Part shown: piece by piece, positions 30,607-40,378 of the stretch
Numbering within the stretch: position 1 is the first letter of the stretch
How the letters are laid out: every line of letters starts with the position of its first letter
NCBI GenBank assembly: GCA_018343915.1
Contig: JABRWF010000003.1
Location: forward strand, 2,108,001-2,172,000
From: Agroathelia rolfsii
Taxonomy: Eukaryota > Basidiomycota > Agaricomycetes > Amylocorticiales > Amylocorticiaceae
Length of the DNA stretch: 64,000 bases
Direction: 5' to 3'
Translations under genes and position numbers: made by a program
The notes under the pieces: model-generated
Told to the model about the DNA's origin: nothing
The model's database searches: none
What the model saw: only the letters and a program-made list of their open reading frames with translations

Positions 30607-33600
30607 TTATGACGTCTTGCCAAACGTGAACGATGTCGTTGAACCACCGTTTGTTGTTGTCGTCGAGGGTGCCCCAAAGATGTTCCCACCTGCATTTGAC
30701 GAGACTGCAGGAGCTCCAAACGATGATGGTGTGCTCGAGTTCCCACCAAAGTTGAACGTGAACCCGCCAGAACCACTAGCACTCGACTTCGTCTCTGTTG
30801 ACGTGCCATTGGTTGTCGACGACGACGAAGGGGCAGTAGATGCCGATCCAAATCCAAAGGCCGGCTTCGCTGAACCGGCGTTCCCACCACCAAACGATGA
30901 TGCGCCCGCCGTCGGCTTAGCCCCAAACGCATTCGAAGCACCTTGAGTGCCGGTACCAAATGCAAAGGCACCACCGCCACTACCAGTACTACCAAACTTG
31001 GCAGGTGGCTGTCCAGCGGGCGTTGTGGACGGATTAGCACTAAAAGCGAACGGTGATGATGTTGAAGTCGGCGGTTTGAATGGTGTCTGAGGTACTGTTG
31101 TCGCACTGGTGGCGTCAGTCGTAGTCGCAGCGGCGGCAGGTTTAGCGGACCCGAAGCTGAAGACCGGGTTCATCGTGCTCGACGAGGCAGCCGGGGCCAA
31201 ACCAGAGGTAGTGTTACCACTGGGCGCAGAGAAACCGAAAGCAGAGGGCGTTGGGGTAGACTTGACCAGTGTAGCAGGGACCGTCTTGTCCGCCGGCTTG
31301 GAAGACGCGCCAAAACCACCGAAGGGAGGAACGGATCCAGCCTTGCCATCATTAGTTGCTGACGTCGACGTCGTAGACGATCCTCCGGCGACGGGAGCTG
31401 CAAAGTTGAAAGTAGGCGTTAGCGATGCATTCTTGCTATCGCCCGTTGTTTTCGCAGACGATCCAGCGGTAGGAGCACCGAAGCCGAAGACTGGAGCAGA
31501 CGTGCCCTTGTTGCCATCACTCGTCAGGGATGGCGCAGCCGTGGAAGGAGCCGCAAAGTTGAATACGGGAGCGGATGTGCCTTTGCTACTATCGCTTGTC
31601 GTTGTCGTCGTCGACGTGGCCGGCTTACCAAACCCACCGAACCCTCCCGTGGACGAAGGTGCTCCAAACGGCGAAGGCGTGGTCGGTTTAGAAGCGGGCG
31701 CAACTGAAGTCGGGGCAGGTGCAGGCGCAGTAGGAGTAGCGAACCCACCCAACCTACTAGCAAGTGAGCCACTACCGGACGCATCCTTTGACGATGGCGA
31801 TGTATTAGCACCACCAACGGTCTTGGTTTGATCGCCGGTAGCTGAAGAGCCGGGTTTACCAGCCGCAGGGAACAGAGGTCCTCCACCAAACGTCGACGAC
31901 GACGAAGATGGGAACAGAGGCTTGGACGAATCAGATGCACTAGAGGTTGGCCCGAATGCGAATGACGGCTTTGAGGACCCAGTTAATGCAGGAGTAGGAG
32001 CAGTTGCGGTAGCGGACGGTGCGGTCGAGCCCGGACCAGATGCGGCGGGGAACAACGGCGTCGTCGAGGTCGCGGGCGCACCGGTTGTCGGCTTCGGCGC
32101 ACCAAAGCCGAAGGGAAGCTCGGTTTTCGGTGTCGTAGACACGGTGGCATTGTTACTGCTGGCCGACGCCGGAGGCGCGAAGAAAGAGGGTACAGGAGCA
32201 GCAGGTTTTGCAGCAGATGCATTCGACGCCGAGGAATCCGAGAGAGGAGGTGCAGATGCCAGTCCATTGGTCTTCGTGTTCGTAGTCAAATTGGCGGGAG
32301 CGGCAGAGAACAGAGGGACAGGTGGCAAATCCTTTTTGGGTGCTTCAGCCGCCGCAGGAGCCTTGGGGGCGTCCGTCGAGGCCTTGGCAGACACTGATGT
32401 AGTATTCGCGGCAGATGGGGCCAAGGGGAAAAGAGACTTCGGGGCATCGCTCTTATCCTGCTTTTGTGGCACAGCAATCGACGATGGCAGCGATGAAACA
32501 ATCGGTGCGCTAGGCTTCTCCGGCTCCTTCATGCTCTGACGCAACTTCGCCAATGCCTCAGCTTCTAAATCCTGTTTCTCCAGTTTACTGTAGGTGATGA
32601 TCCCATTTGGCCTCTGGTTACCGACAAGTAGACCAGGAACCCTCCTATTCGAAGCAGCAGGACTTAGAAGAGCTTGGCTTTCGAAGGGATTCAAGCTGAT
32701 ACGCCTGCTTCGGACGTCAAGCTGGCCCATACTACCGATAGATGTGGACGAACGCGCGCTAGGTGGAACGGCGGGCGAGTTAGGCAACGAGGGGGTTGTA
32801 GCGGTAGAGTCCCAGAGTAAGTTTTTGCCTTTGACGATGGGCGTGCTTGGAATAGACGAGGCTGAGGCGGGTGGGATGCTAAGCCGGCTTGGGACCGAGC
32901 TGATACTAGCGGCCTGCCATGCGAGTTCCTGTCGGTCTTTGGCACCTTTGTACTCTTCATCTGTAAGCCAGGTTTCAATGAATATGTCCAAATGTTCGAG
33001 GCTGTCCGGGTGTTCGCTATCCTGGGGCTTAAAGGTCGAAAGAATAATCAGGGGTACGGCAACTAAAGACCAAGATATTTGCTTACCATATTGAACTTGG
33101 ACTTTTCCTTCTTGACCAAAGCCTGCCTGAGACGTTCACCGGTAGGACCAACTTTGTAAGTAACGCCATTTGACTCCCAAGTTTCACCGATCTTGCGACC
33201 CTTGCAGCGCGGATCGAGTGAGATCGACGAGCTGTTCATGGAAATATCCGACTCCACCGAACCCTCCTCATCCGAAAGACGGCTGCTTTCGTCCGTCGAG
33301 CCCGCCTTCTTAGCACCACGCCTGTTATACCGACCGCGAGGGCGAGACTTGTTGCTCGAAAGTTCGTCAGCCCAATCATTACCATCGTGAGAGCCCTTCC
33401 TGCCGATGGATCCCTTCGTCACCGTCGCTCGACGCTTGTTGCGTTTACCAGAAACAACTGAACGATCATCGCCCTCATCTTCCTCGCCAAAGCCGAGAAC
33501 TAACGGTCGCCCACGCTTCTTGCCCCGTTTGCGTCCAATTGAGCCCGACATGGAAGTAGACAGATCCATCATCTCCTCATCCTGGAGGGATTCTCCTTCC

Positions 33601-34701
33601 TTCCACAGTTGTTCCCGTGATGTCTTGCGCGCCCGTTTGTCCCGCGTATTCGCCACCGTCACCGCTTTACCATCCACGCCGTCCTCTTCATCGAAGTAAT
33701 CCGCATTACGCTTCGAGCCACGATGATTGCTGTAGTCGTCATTGTCGGGGATGTTCCACATAGCAGCGTTGTCACCATCGATCAGATCCTCGCCCTCCAC
33801 GCGTGTCTTTTTGTAGTAATTCTCCAACTCGCCGCCATCGTCGTCCTCTTCGAAAACACGCTTCTGAGATTGGTTTATGTAGCCGTCCGTTGTGGGGCCG
33901 ATGCTAAGCGCCTTGCGGCTGCTCGCGCGGCGGGAATGGAGCGCACCGGGAAATGGTGAAGGTGATTTGGTTGCTTCTGAGACTCGTGCGAAGGGTAAAG
34001 CCGAAAAAGCGGATTGAGCATTGTTGATGTCGCCAGGTAATGCACTATGGTGCGCATAATGAAATAATAATAAAATCAGTTTCACAGCACAATAGTAATA
34101 AAAATGTGGGCGGCGACGGACTTGGTGGCGTGATTTACAAGCTCGTTAGAATAGCCATTGAGGGGTCTAGTAGACTGTGCCCTAGCCTGGATGCCACTAG
34201 CGCGTGCCCAAGTTGGCGTTTGATGACGTTCTCCTATGTATATGGACATACGTCAGTATGAGATGTTATTGAAAAAAAATTGGTAAAGGAACAAGGCCAG
34301 AAAAACTGACGTGTACTATCTTGCATGGCTTGGGACGCTTCGGAGAGAATGTTCCTGGGGCGCTGGGCTGCTCGCTCTTCTTCCTCTAGCCTTGCTCGTG
34401 CAGCAGCATACGCCACGTTAAAAGGCCGTTTATCGCTGTCAGGAATGCCATGGCGCCTTCTCGTTGCCCTGATCGAGGACTGTTAGAGGGCTTGGGAGAG
34501 ATAATATACGAGTAATACGCACTTTTTGTAAGCAATATCCTGCTGCTTCTTCCAGTAGTTCCAAGAAAATGTACCGGCGAGGTATATGCTGAAAGCGAGG
34601 ACGAGGAAAAAGGTCGCTCTGCCGATGAGCGACAGGGAATCCCAGTATGACTGAGACTCTATCGTGTGGAGGCGGCCTCCCAAGATATCGTCGTCGCTCA
34701 T
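30607..34701 (-). CDS. FG nucleoporin with N-terminal membrane segment (POM121-like layout)
   Basis: Five exons (34523-34701, 34311-34468, 34122-34233, 33087-34044, 30607-33027) encode about 1,275 aa. All phases match. Residues 1-60 hold one membrane segment (ATFFLVLAFSIYLAGTFSWNYW, about 29-50). Next comes a basic block that the splice completes (YKKATRRRHGIPDSDKRPFN). The middle is rich in basic clusters: KKRVFEEDDD, KRGKKRGRPL (an AT-hook-like core) and GKRNKRRATV. About residue 470 a more ordered segment appears (LDIFIETWLTDEEYKGAKDRQ). The last 700 residues are FG repeats (FGFGAPK, FAFGTGTQ, FTFNFGG) in Ser/Thr/Ala/Pro linkers, ending SFTFGKTS. FG domains line the nuclear pore channel and bind importins. 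Membrane anchor, NLS cluster and FG tail in that order is the layout of animal POM121. The third donor (AA|gtccgt) is weak. A soluble Nup124/Nup1-like protein is the alternative. Confidence 0.85.
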
Positions 34702-35554
34702 GGCGGCGCAAGGTGAGCAAGAGAGCAAGTCTTCCTGCCTAGGCGTGCCGCAGGTGGGCGCGCAGATGATGATGGAGAAGAGTGTGGCGGTGTGTGACAA
34801 GTGACGCGAGTCACGTCACCATCACGCGCTATATCTCTAAAATTTTCGCTTGCTTTGTTTGTCCTGAAACGACCACCATGAGCAACTGGGAACCGTTCAA
34901 CATGATGTTTTTCACTCGCACTCAGACCCCTTGATTGTGAACTGCCACACTATTCAAATCACTCACACTTCATAAGCAGCCGCCAAGCAACCACCGCAAT
35001 CATTCAGAGTGATAGCTGCAATGCCCGAGCATCATGTCATTTATTCCGCACACTCTTTCTCGGCCAGGACAACGGTGAGACCGAGGAGATGTGGTTTTTG
35101 GTCGGCCACCGGAGATGGTCTCTGCTAAAGATTTGGACCCACATCCAATGCCTGGGGATATTGCTAGTCTACCGTGCGCTCATCCCCATACTTGTGATTG
35201 TGGAAGATAAAGTAGTATATCTGCATGGTCCACGCTTGAATGACCAGACGTTTATTTGTCTTGTACTATGGTCATTCGAGTACTAAACTGTGCATACATG
35301 CACACGTAATATAATAATATAATACAATTATTGTCACCATGGATTGGGAGAGCAATTGCCGGTAGCAAGGAATTTGTCAATAAATATGCCATTGGGGGCA
35401 AGGCGATTGGTCCGATCACGGCGTGTGAAATCCAAACACCGGGCGACTTTATAACATCCCACGCCTCCATCGGTCTCTCGTTGGCTCTGTCCTCTTCCCG
35501 CCTCTTTCCACCACCACTTCCTTTTCCTTCTCCTCAGTCCTTTATACATACATC
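34702..35554. promoter_or_regulatory. Shared divergent upstream region, nucleoporin / CYB5
   Basis: These 853 bases separate two divergent start codons. The last 100 bases before the CYB5 ATG are strongly CT-rich (35480-35545), as is common in highly expressed fungal genes. No gene is seen; short frames near 35089-35286 lack family features. Confidence 0.45.
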
Positions 35555-36211
35555 ATGTCTGAGACCAAGATCGTCACTCTCGCTGAGCTCCAGGAGCACA
35601 AGGACAGGAGCAACCTCTACATCCTCATCTCCGGCAAGGGTACGTGCCTGCACTCAAGTCGCCTGTCGACTCCCGAATGAACACCTCTTTTTTTGCACAG
35701 TTTACAACGTTTCCAAGTTCCTTGACGAGGTATACTACCACCTATACTTCGCCATGAACTAAGCTAAACATCATGCAATTCATTTAGCATCCCGGTGGTG
35801 ACGAAGTCATCCTCTCCGAAGCTGGTCGCGACGCAACTGAGGCATTCGAGGATGTTGGTCACTCTGACGAGGCCCGCGCCCTCCTGCCTGCCATGTTTGT
35901 TGGTGACTTCGAGGGTGTACGTACCTGCATTCCTTGCCAGAGCTGTATCTCTGGCGGCTATCGCTACAGTACCACACGCTGACGTGTCATCTCTTCTTAG
36001 GGCCTTCCTACTTCATCCCGTTCAACACACTCGAGCACCACAGCTGCGGCACAAAGTGGCTCCAAGTAAGTTTTTTTACGCTCCATTTCAGTGGGCATCG
36101 AAGAATGTGGGCACTAATGGTTTTTTCCTTTCCAGCACTGCATACCTCATCCCCTTAGCCCTTGTTGGCGCCTACTTTGCATACCGCTTCTACAGCTCTG
36201 GTGGCTTCTAA
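35555..36211 (+). CDS. CYB5: Cytochrome b5, tail-anchored
   Basis: Five exons (35555-35639, 35701-35729, 35788-35916, 36001-36065, 36136-36211) encode 127 aa. The heme-binding domain fills residues 1-80: [11 protein letters not shown], then [18 protein letters not shown] and [11 protein letters not shown]. The axial heme ligands are His39 in HPGG and His63 in VGHS. A Ser/Thr linker ([19 protein letters not shown]) leads to a single C-terminal membrane helix ([18 protein letters not shown], about 107-123). Cytochrome b5 sits on the ER (or outer mitochondrial) membrane and passes electrons to desaturases, hydroxylases and P450s in sterol and lipid synthesis. Length and layout are typical. All introns are GT-AG. 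The CT-rich leader suggests strong expression. Confidence 0.95.
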
Positions 36212-36934
36212 ACAAGCTTCCGCCCTTACACCTCCCTCCTCTGGGCCTGCTTGCCTCACTTCGTTTCTGATAGAACTTTGTCTAACCCAACACAGCCTGA
36301 CAAATTCCAGTCCGCGAAAAGCAGGCCACTTCTAATCCGACAATTACCTAGACCTAGCGTACACACACTTGAGGCTTTGTTCTTCGATTCCTTACTGTCT
36401 TTTTTGCTTGCTTTTTCATGTTTTTTACTTTGTTCACGAGCATGAGGAATGAATAAACGCAGATGTAAACAACGGAGAAAAAAACTGTATACGCTCTGGC
36501 CTGGTAAGTTGACTTTGGGGAAGGGCACAATAAGAAGTCACGGTATCTTCTGTTTCAATGACAATATGTTTCCGGCAAATGACACAGCCGTAACTCATGC
36601 ATACCATATTTGTATCAATGTAAAGCATCGTTACATGGTGTCGTGAGGCTATACATATTCATACCACCACGAGGACCATAGACGGTTCTTGTGAGATCAT
36701 AACATCAGGCACAGGACCAAGTGGTAAACGGAGCCGGATATTCTTCTACACCACAATCATAAGCCGTAGTCGGCGGCGCCTGTTATATTATGAGCATGGC
36801 AGTAGTGGATAACCAGCCAATGATGCTATTGTATTTACTCCGCAAATATGCATGGCATGATGGGCGCCACCACCTCGTACACAGTCACTTGCCTGCGTGG
36901 AGAGGAAGGATGAAGGCATACGCGCGCGATTGTA

Positions 36935-37340
36935 CTCGTGGGTATCAAAAGTATCCATAGTTCCATATTTTTGTAATCCAGTCACTTCCACGCCGTTTCC
37001 CTCAAGTAAAAAAATCATGTGCACTCATCTGTACGCCCTCTATATGCTTAAATAGTTAAAAGTCGGTGCATATATGCCAACAACCAGTAATGCAATCACA
37101 ATTTTATTTTTGAATGAACCTATTTTTTTCCTGAAATTCAGACACTGACTACATGTTGCAAATGAAATAAAATTGTGATTGCAATACTGGTTGTTGGCAT
37201 ATATGCACCCTTGGCATTTTTTGTGCATTTTTTAGCTGACCGCCCGACTTTTGACTATTCAAGCATATAGAGGGCGTACAGGATGAATACACATGATTTT
37301 TTACTTGAAGGGAACTGTGGATACTTTTGATACCCACGAG
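36935..37340. mobile_element. Foldback / MITE-like element flanked by TA
   Basis: Two long arms of roughly 170 bases face each other around a spacer near 37110-37165. The outer ends are CTCGTGGGTATCAAAAGTAT (from 36935) and its complement ending CCCACGAG at 37340. Inner arm parts also match: TGCATATATGCCAACAACCAG near 37068 against CTGGTTGTTGGCATATATGCA near 37186, and GTACGCCCTCTATATGCTT against its complement near 37263-37281. TA stands directly outside both ends (36933-36934 and 37341-37342), as after Tc1/mariner-type insertion. No coding sequence is inside, so movement would need a transposase from elsewhere. The arms have small indels, so the copy is not new. Confidence 0.8.
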
Positions 37341-37400
37341 TATATCTAATATGATCCAGCTATTAGAACCAATACGGAAAAGGGAGCGTGCGAAAATGTC

Positions 37401-37630
37401 ATTAGGTCCGTACAGTGAGATGTAATGAAGCTCTACAATTACAGACGGAAGTAACAGCAATAGCAGAAGTAGCAAGAGAGATAAATGAAGATCGACAAAT
37501 ATATCATAAATAAACTATACGAGATTTCAAAATGTAAAGGAATGGAGATACATACACAATTGTATATACGCCCAACAACAACGACAGCAAATATCGTTAT
37601 CCTTCGCATAGCAAGCCAGCTAATAGTCGA
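37401..37630 (+). repeat. Direct repeat copy A (matches 40087-40301)
   Basis: This segment shares ordered blocks with 40087-40301 in the same orientation: ATTAGGTCC, ATGAAGCTC, the AGTA/CAGCA/TAGCAGAAG run, AATGTAAAGGAATGGAG and AAGCCAGC-AGTAGTCGA-like ends. Substitutions and small indels separate the copies. Copy B is the region just downstream of PSY2. Confidence 0.75.
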
Positions 37631-37821
37631 CTCTGACTGGTATTAACTGAATATTAATCCCGGGTCTTCGATGCTTTCTACTCCCGGTATTATGATGTCA
37701 ATGCATTGTTTTCACGACATCTAAAAACTCATATATTGATACGATCAACTATATAGACATGTGTTAATCAAATTCACCATAAAGAGCAAGGTCATTAGAA
37801 CATGTGGAGGTACGATCATCT

Positions 37822-39135
37822 TTATGTCCATCCGAGGCAATAGAGCCGGCGACATGTCGCTGATAGATTCCATAAGTTTGTACCCAGTGAGGATTTAAAG
37901 CACCCATTGCTTACAGGATATATAATGTCTTCATCCGAATCGTCTGTCAGGTTCAGAAAGCTATACAGGCGTGCACGTACGGACTCAGATTCTACAGGAT
38001 CCCATACATCCCACTGCCTAATAGGGAGTACGAGTACTTCCCCACTAGAATGTGGTTCCGAATCCACTTTATTTAGCTCTGGCACCTCCTCTATGCGTGA
38101 GGAACCCCCCCGAGATCTGGTCATATCGATACTGACCATGTCTACATCCTCTTCTCTATCTAAGGGATCATTCTGGTGATTGGCCATATCAAACTTGTCC
38201 ATGCCCGCAAGAGGGATAATTGCACTAAGTTTCTTGTACTCCACGCGGATCATACTCAGGTAGTAGGCGGTCTCTATCAACCCCGTCGTCCGCGTGGGGC
38301 GCCACCCATCGGGAAACGTCTCTCGCAACAGAAATATACGCGAATAGTCGACAGGGATACCGTTCATATTCACCTCCTTTACTTGGTTGTCATCTTTTAA
38401 TGGTGCATAATGATTCGCACCGGTTTCAAGCCGCCCGAAAAAGGTGGAGAGTCCAAGCAAGGGCAAGGTCCACCCTAAAAACATCATCATCATGGCCTGG
38501 AACGTGACAGGTGAGCGCGGCCTGGCAGCGAACGCTCCCAACAGGATTGCCATCTCCCCCTGCGCGATTTCGGCCCGCACAGGATCGGGTGGAGGAAAAG
38601 ATCGTTCGCGTACATGGCGGAGATAGCCTACACCCTTTGCTGTCAAGAGTGGTGAAATAGGCTCTTCGCTGATGACGGAAGGCCGCTGGAACTTATGCGA
38701 AGCAACGATAGAGTCGCACAGATCTGCAATAATGCAGTGCAACATTTCGTGTGGCGCACAGTGCTGGTATTTACGCATGCTTTGGTACCTGACCATAAGT
38801 AGGTCATCATGGTCGATGAGGTCATACCGACCAAGATCAGCGAGGGTGATATCGCCCCATTGGCGCAGAAGGAAGAAGCAGCCAAGGGTGAGGACAAAGG
38901 CTAGGACGGAAGAAATACCAAAGCCGTCCTTGAGGGCATTATAGAGTTTTGTTATGCTGATCTTGCCACCATCATGGGGCAGGTAGCTGTGGTTCGCAAG
39001 TGTGTTGAGTGCAGGGCAGGGTGAGCGCAAGTCGTTGTAGCACGGAGCTATAAATTTGTGTGAGATATCTTTTTCAACAGAATTAAGCTTTGTAACTGGG
39101 CAGCGTGTGGTATCGGGTGAATGTGGTTTGATCAT
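37822..39135 (-). CDS. Heme-thiolate peroxidase (chloroperoxidase / peroxygenase family)
   Basis: A single-exon gene of 437 aa starting at ATG 39135; the frame further upstream has only a TTG. The N-terminal third carries the family signature: DLRSPCPALNTLANHSYLPH, where Cys40 of PCP should be the proximal heme ligand. Then comes a hydrophobic helix (SSVLAFVLTLGCFFLL, residues 75-90) and ADLGRYDLIDHDD. The usual acid-base motif is EHD; here residues 108-110 read DHD, so the catalytic Glu is replaced by Asp. No signal peptide is seen, unlike secreted peroxygenases. The C-terminal 200 residues are less conserved and acidic (REEDVDMVSIDM, DDSDEDIIY). Family chemistry is peroxide-driven halogenation or oxyfunctionalisation. 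The gene lies between two copies of a direct repeat, and activity is open to doubt because of the Asp. Confidence 0.8.
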   Translation of the reverse strand: MIKPHSPDTTRCPVTKLNSVEKDISHKFIAPCYNDLRSPCPALNTLANHSYLPHDGGKISITKLYNALKDGFGISSVLAFVLTLGCFFLLRQWGDITLADLGRYDLIDHDDLLMVRYQSMRKYQHCAPHEMLHCIIADLCDSIVASHKFQRPSVISEEPISPLLTAKGVGYLRHVRERSFPPPDPVRAEIAQGEMAILLGAFAARPRSPVTFQAMMMMFLGWTLPLLGLSTFFGRLETGANHYAPLKDDNQVKEVNMNGIPVDYSRIFLLRETFPDGWRPTRTTGLIETAYYLSMIRVEYKKLSAIIPLAGMDKFDMANHQNDPLDREEDVDMVSIDMTRSRGGSSRIEEVPELNKVDSEPHSSGEVLVLPIRQWDVWDPVESESVRARLYSFLNLTDDSDEDIIYPVSNGCFKSSLGTNLWNLSATCRRLYCLGWT

Positions 39136-39719
39136 GGTGGTGAAGGAGGAGACATGAAGCAAATGACAGATTAATGCTAATATACCATCTCAAGGGGGCA
39201 GAGCAAAGGCCGTGCACGTGGAAATAGTTTTTCTTTTGGATAACTGCTTTCAACTCCTAATTTGTACAAAAATAAACACGAGTCCAGGCATGTCTGGCTG
39301 TGTATGTGTGAGTGATCTGAGAGAACGGGAAAGTATGCAGAAGGGTGAAAGAGGCTCTGGTGCTGATATCGAATTCGGGCACGGCTTAATCAAAAGGAAC
39401 GGTGCCTAAAGATACTGTGCACAGGATGCGACCTTGATTGGTATAGCGTAGAAAGTAATGTAGAAAAAAGAGAAGACCAGAATTAGAAGAGTCGGGAGAG
39501 AAGAGAAGAGCATTATGCCTGGTGTTTATCTCGGAGTGGCTAAGCAGCGGCTGTGCCAGTGGTCTCTTTTCGTCCTTTCGGTGAGTCGCTAAGCCCACTG
39601 GACAGCCAGATTGACATAAGATAGTTTTTCTATGCCTCCTCAAGCCGAATGCGCACACAAGTAACCCACCTGTAGTCACGGTATTGTCACGCTGCGAGAG
39701 TGAAATCGGTGATGTTATA

Positions 39720-39851
39720 CAGTGGCGTGCAAAAAAAATCTCCACCCCTAATTCGCTGATTTCCACTACTTCTGTACAAACTCATGCCAAAGAAAAATTC
39801 ATGTGATATACTGTAGAGACAATTGGGGTGGAGATTTTTTTTGCACGCCTG
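39720..39851. mobile_element. Small Tc1/mariner-like TIR element (MITE)
   Basis: Near-perfect inverted repeats of about 30 bases bound a 132-bp unit. The left end is CAGTGGCGTGCAAAAAAAAT then CTCCACCCC (39720-39748), the right end is its complement (39823-39851). TA precedes the left end (39718-39719). The CAGTGGCGTGCAAAA-type terminus with TA beside it is typical of Tc1/mariner TIRs. The right end reads GCACGCCTG and lacks the expected flanking TA, so it has decayed. The 70-base interior codes for nothing. Confidence 0.75.
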
Positions 39852-40086
39852 TCGAAGATGCTCGCGTTTCCTGCATGTGGGTCTTTGATTATGTGATTCT
39901 GATTGCTCAGCCATTCCTAGGCACGGCAGAGAGACAATGGTATAGTTATGTACTAATACATGCACATATAATGCTCTATACATCCCCATAGCTTTTGGCA
40001 CCCTTGCATCATCTCCAACCCCTTCCTCAACTACGCGCATAATACCACTTACAAGAGCCTTAATGAGCGAGTGTTTCATTATAATG

Positions 40087-40301
40087 ATTAGGTCCATACA
40101 ATGAAGCTCCACAAGTACAGACAGCAGTAGCAGCAGTAGCAGAAGCAACAAGAGATATAAGAGAAGATTGATGAAGATATAAAAAGAAAAAAGAAATAGA
40201 GAAAATAAGAGAGAAGAAAAATGTAAAGGAATGGAGGTATGTACATGCAACAAACAACAAAGAACGTTACCCCCTCGCACATCAAGCCAGCCAGTAGTCG
40301 A
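40087..40301 (+). repeat. Direct repeat copy B (matches 37401-37630)
   Basis: Second copy of the repeat described at 37401-37630, lying 78 bases beyond the PSY2 stop codon, so probably in its 3' UTR. It carries a longer AGT/AGC trinucleotide run (40125-40146) than copy A. Confidence 0.75.
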
Positions 40302-40378
40302 TCAGTCAGTCGGTCAGTTAGTAGTCATCATCATCCCCATCCGCCTCTATCCTTCTCCGATCCACGAAAACAATGAAA

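Larger units (their letters stand above)
36212..37821. other. Intergenic region with foldback element and duplicated segment
   Basis: The first 500 bases are the CYB5 3' region. The rest holds a foldback element (36935-37340) and one copy of a direct repeat (37401-37630), listed separately. No gene is seen. Confidence 0.5.
39136..40378. other. Intergenic region with small TIR element and repeat copy B
   Basis: Upstream of the peroxidase gene and downstream of PSY2. It contains the TIR element at 39720-39851 and repeat copy B at 40087-40301. A minus-strand frame of 197 codons (39687-40280) runs through both and is Leu/Phe-rich by composition, not a gene. Confidence 0.45.

Noticed and set aside
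30563..32539. Long plus-strand frames (127, 240 and 205 codons) opposite the nucleoporin
   Set aside because: They mirror the low-complexity FG-repeat codons, are rich in Gly/Ala/Val/Asp from composition, and overlap a gene with strong support on the other strand.
39687..40280. Minus-strand frame of 197 codons
   Set aside because: It crosses a TIR element and the trinucleotide run of repeat copy B, which explains its Leu/Phe runs.
37401..40301. Direct repeats as LTRs of a retroelement
   Set aside because: No reverse transcriptase, integrase, primer-binding site or TG...CA ends; one copy belongs to the PSY2 3' flank.
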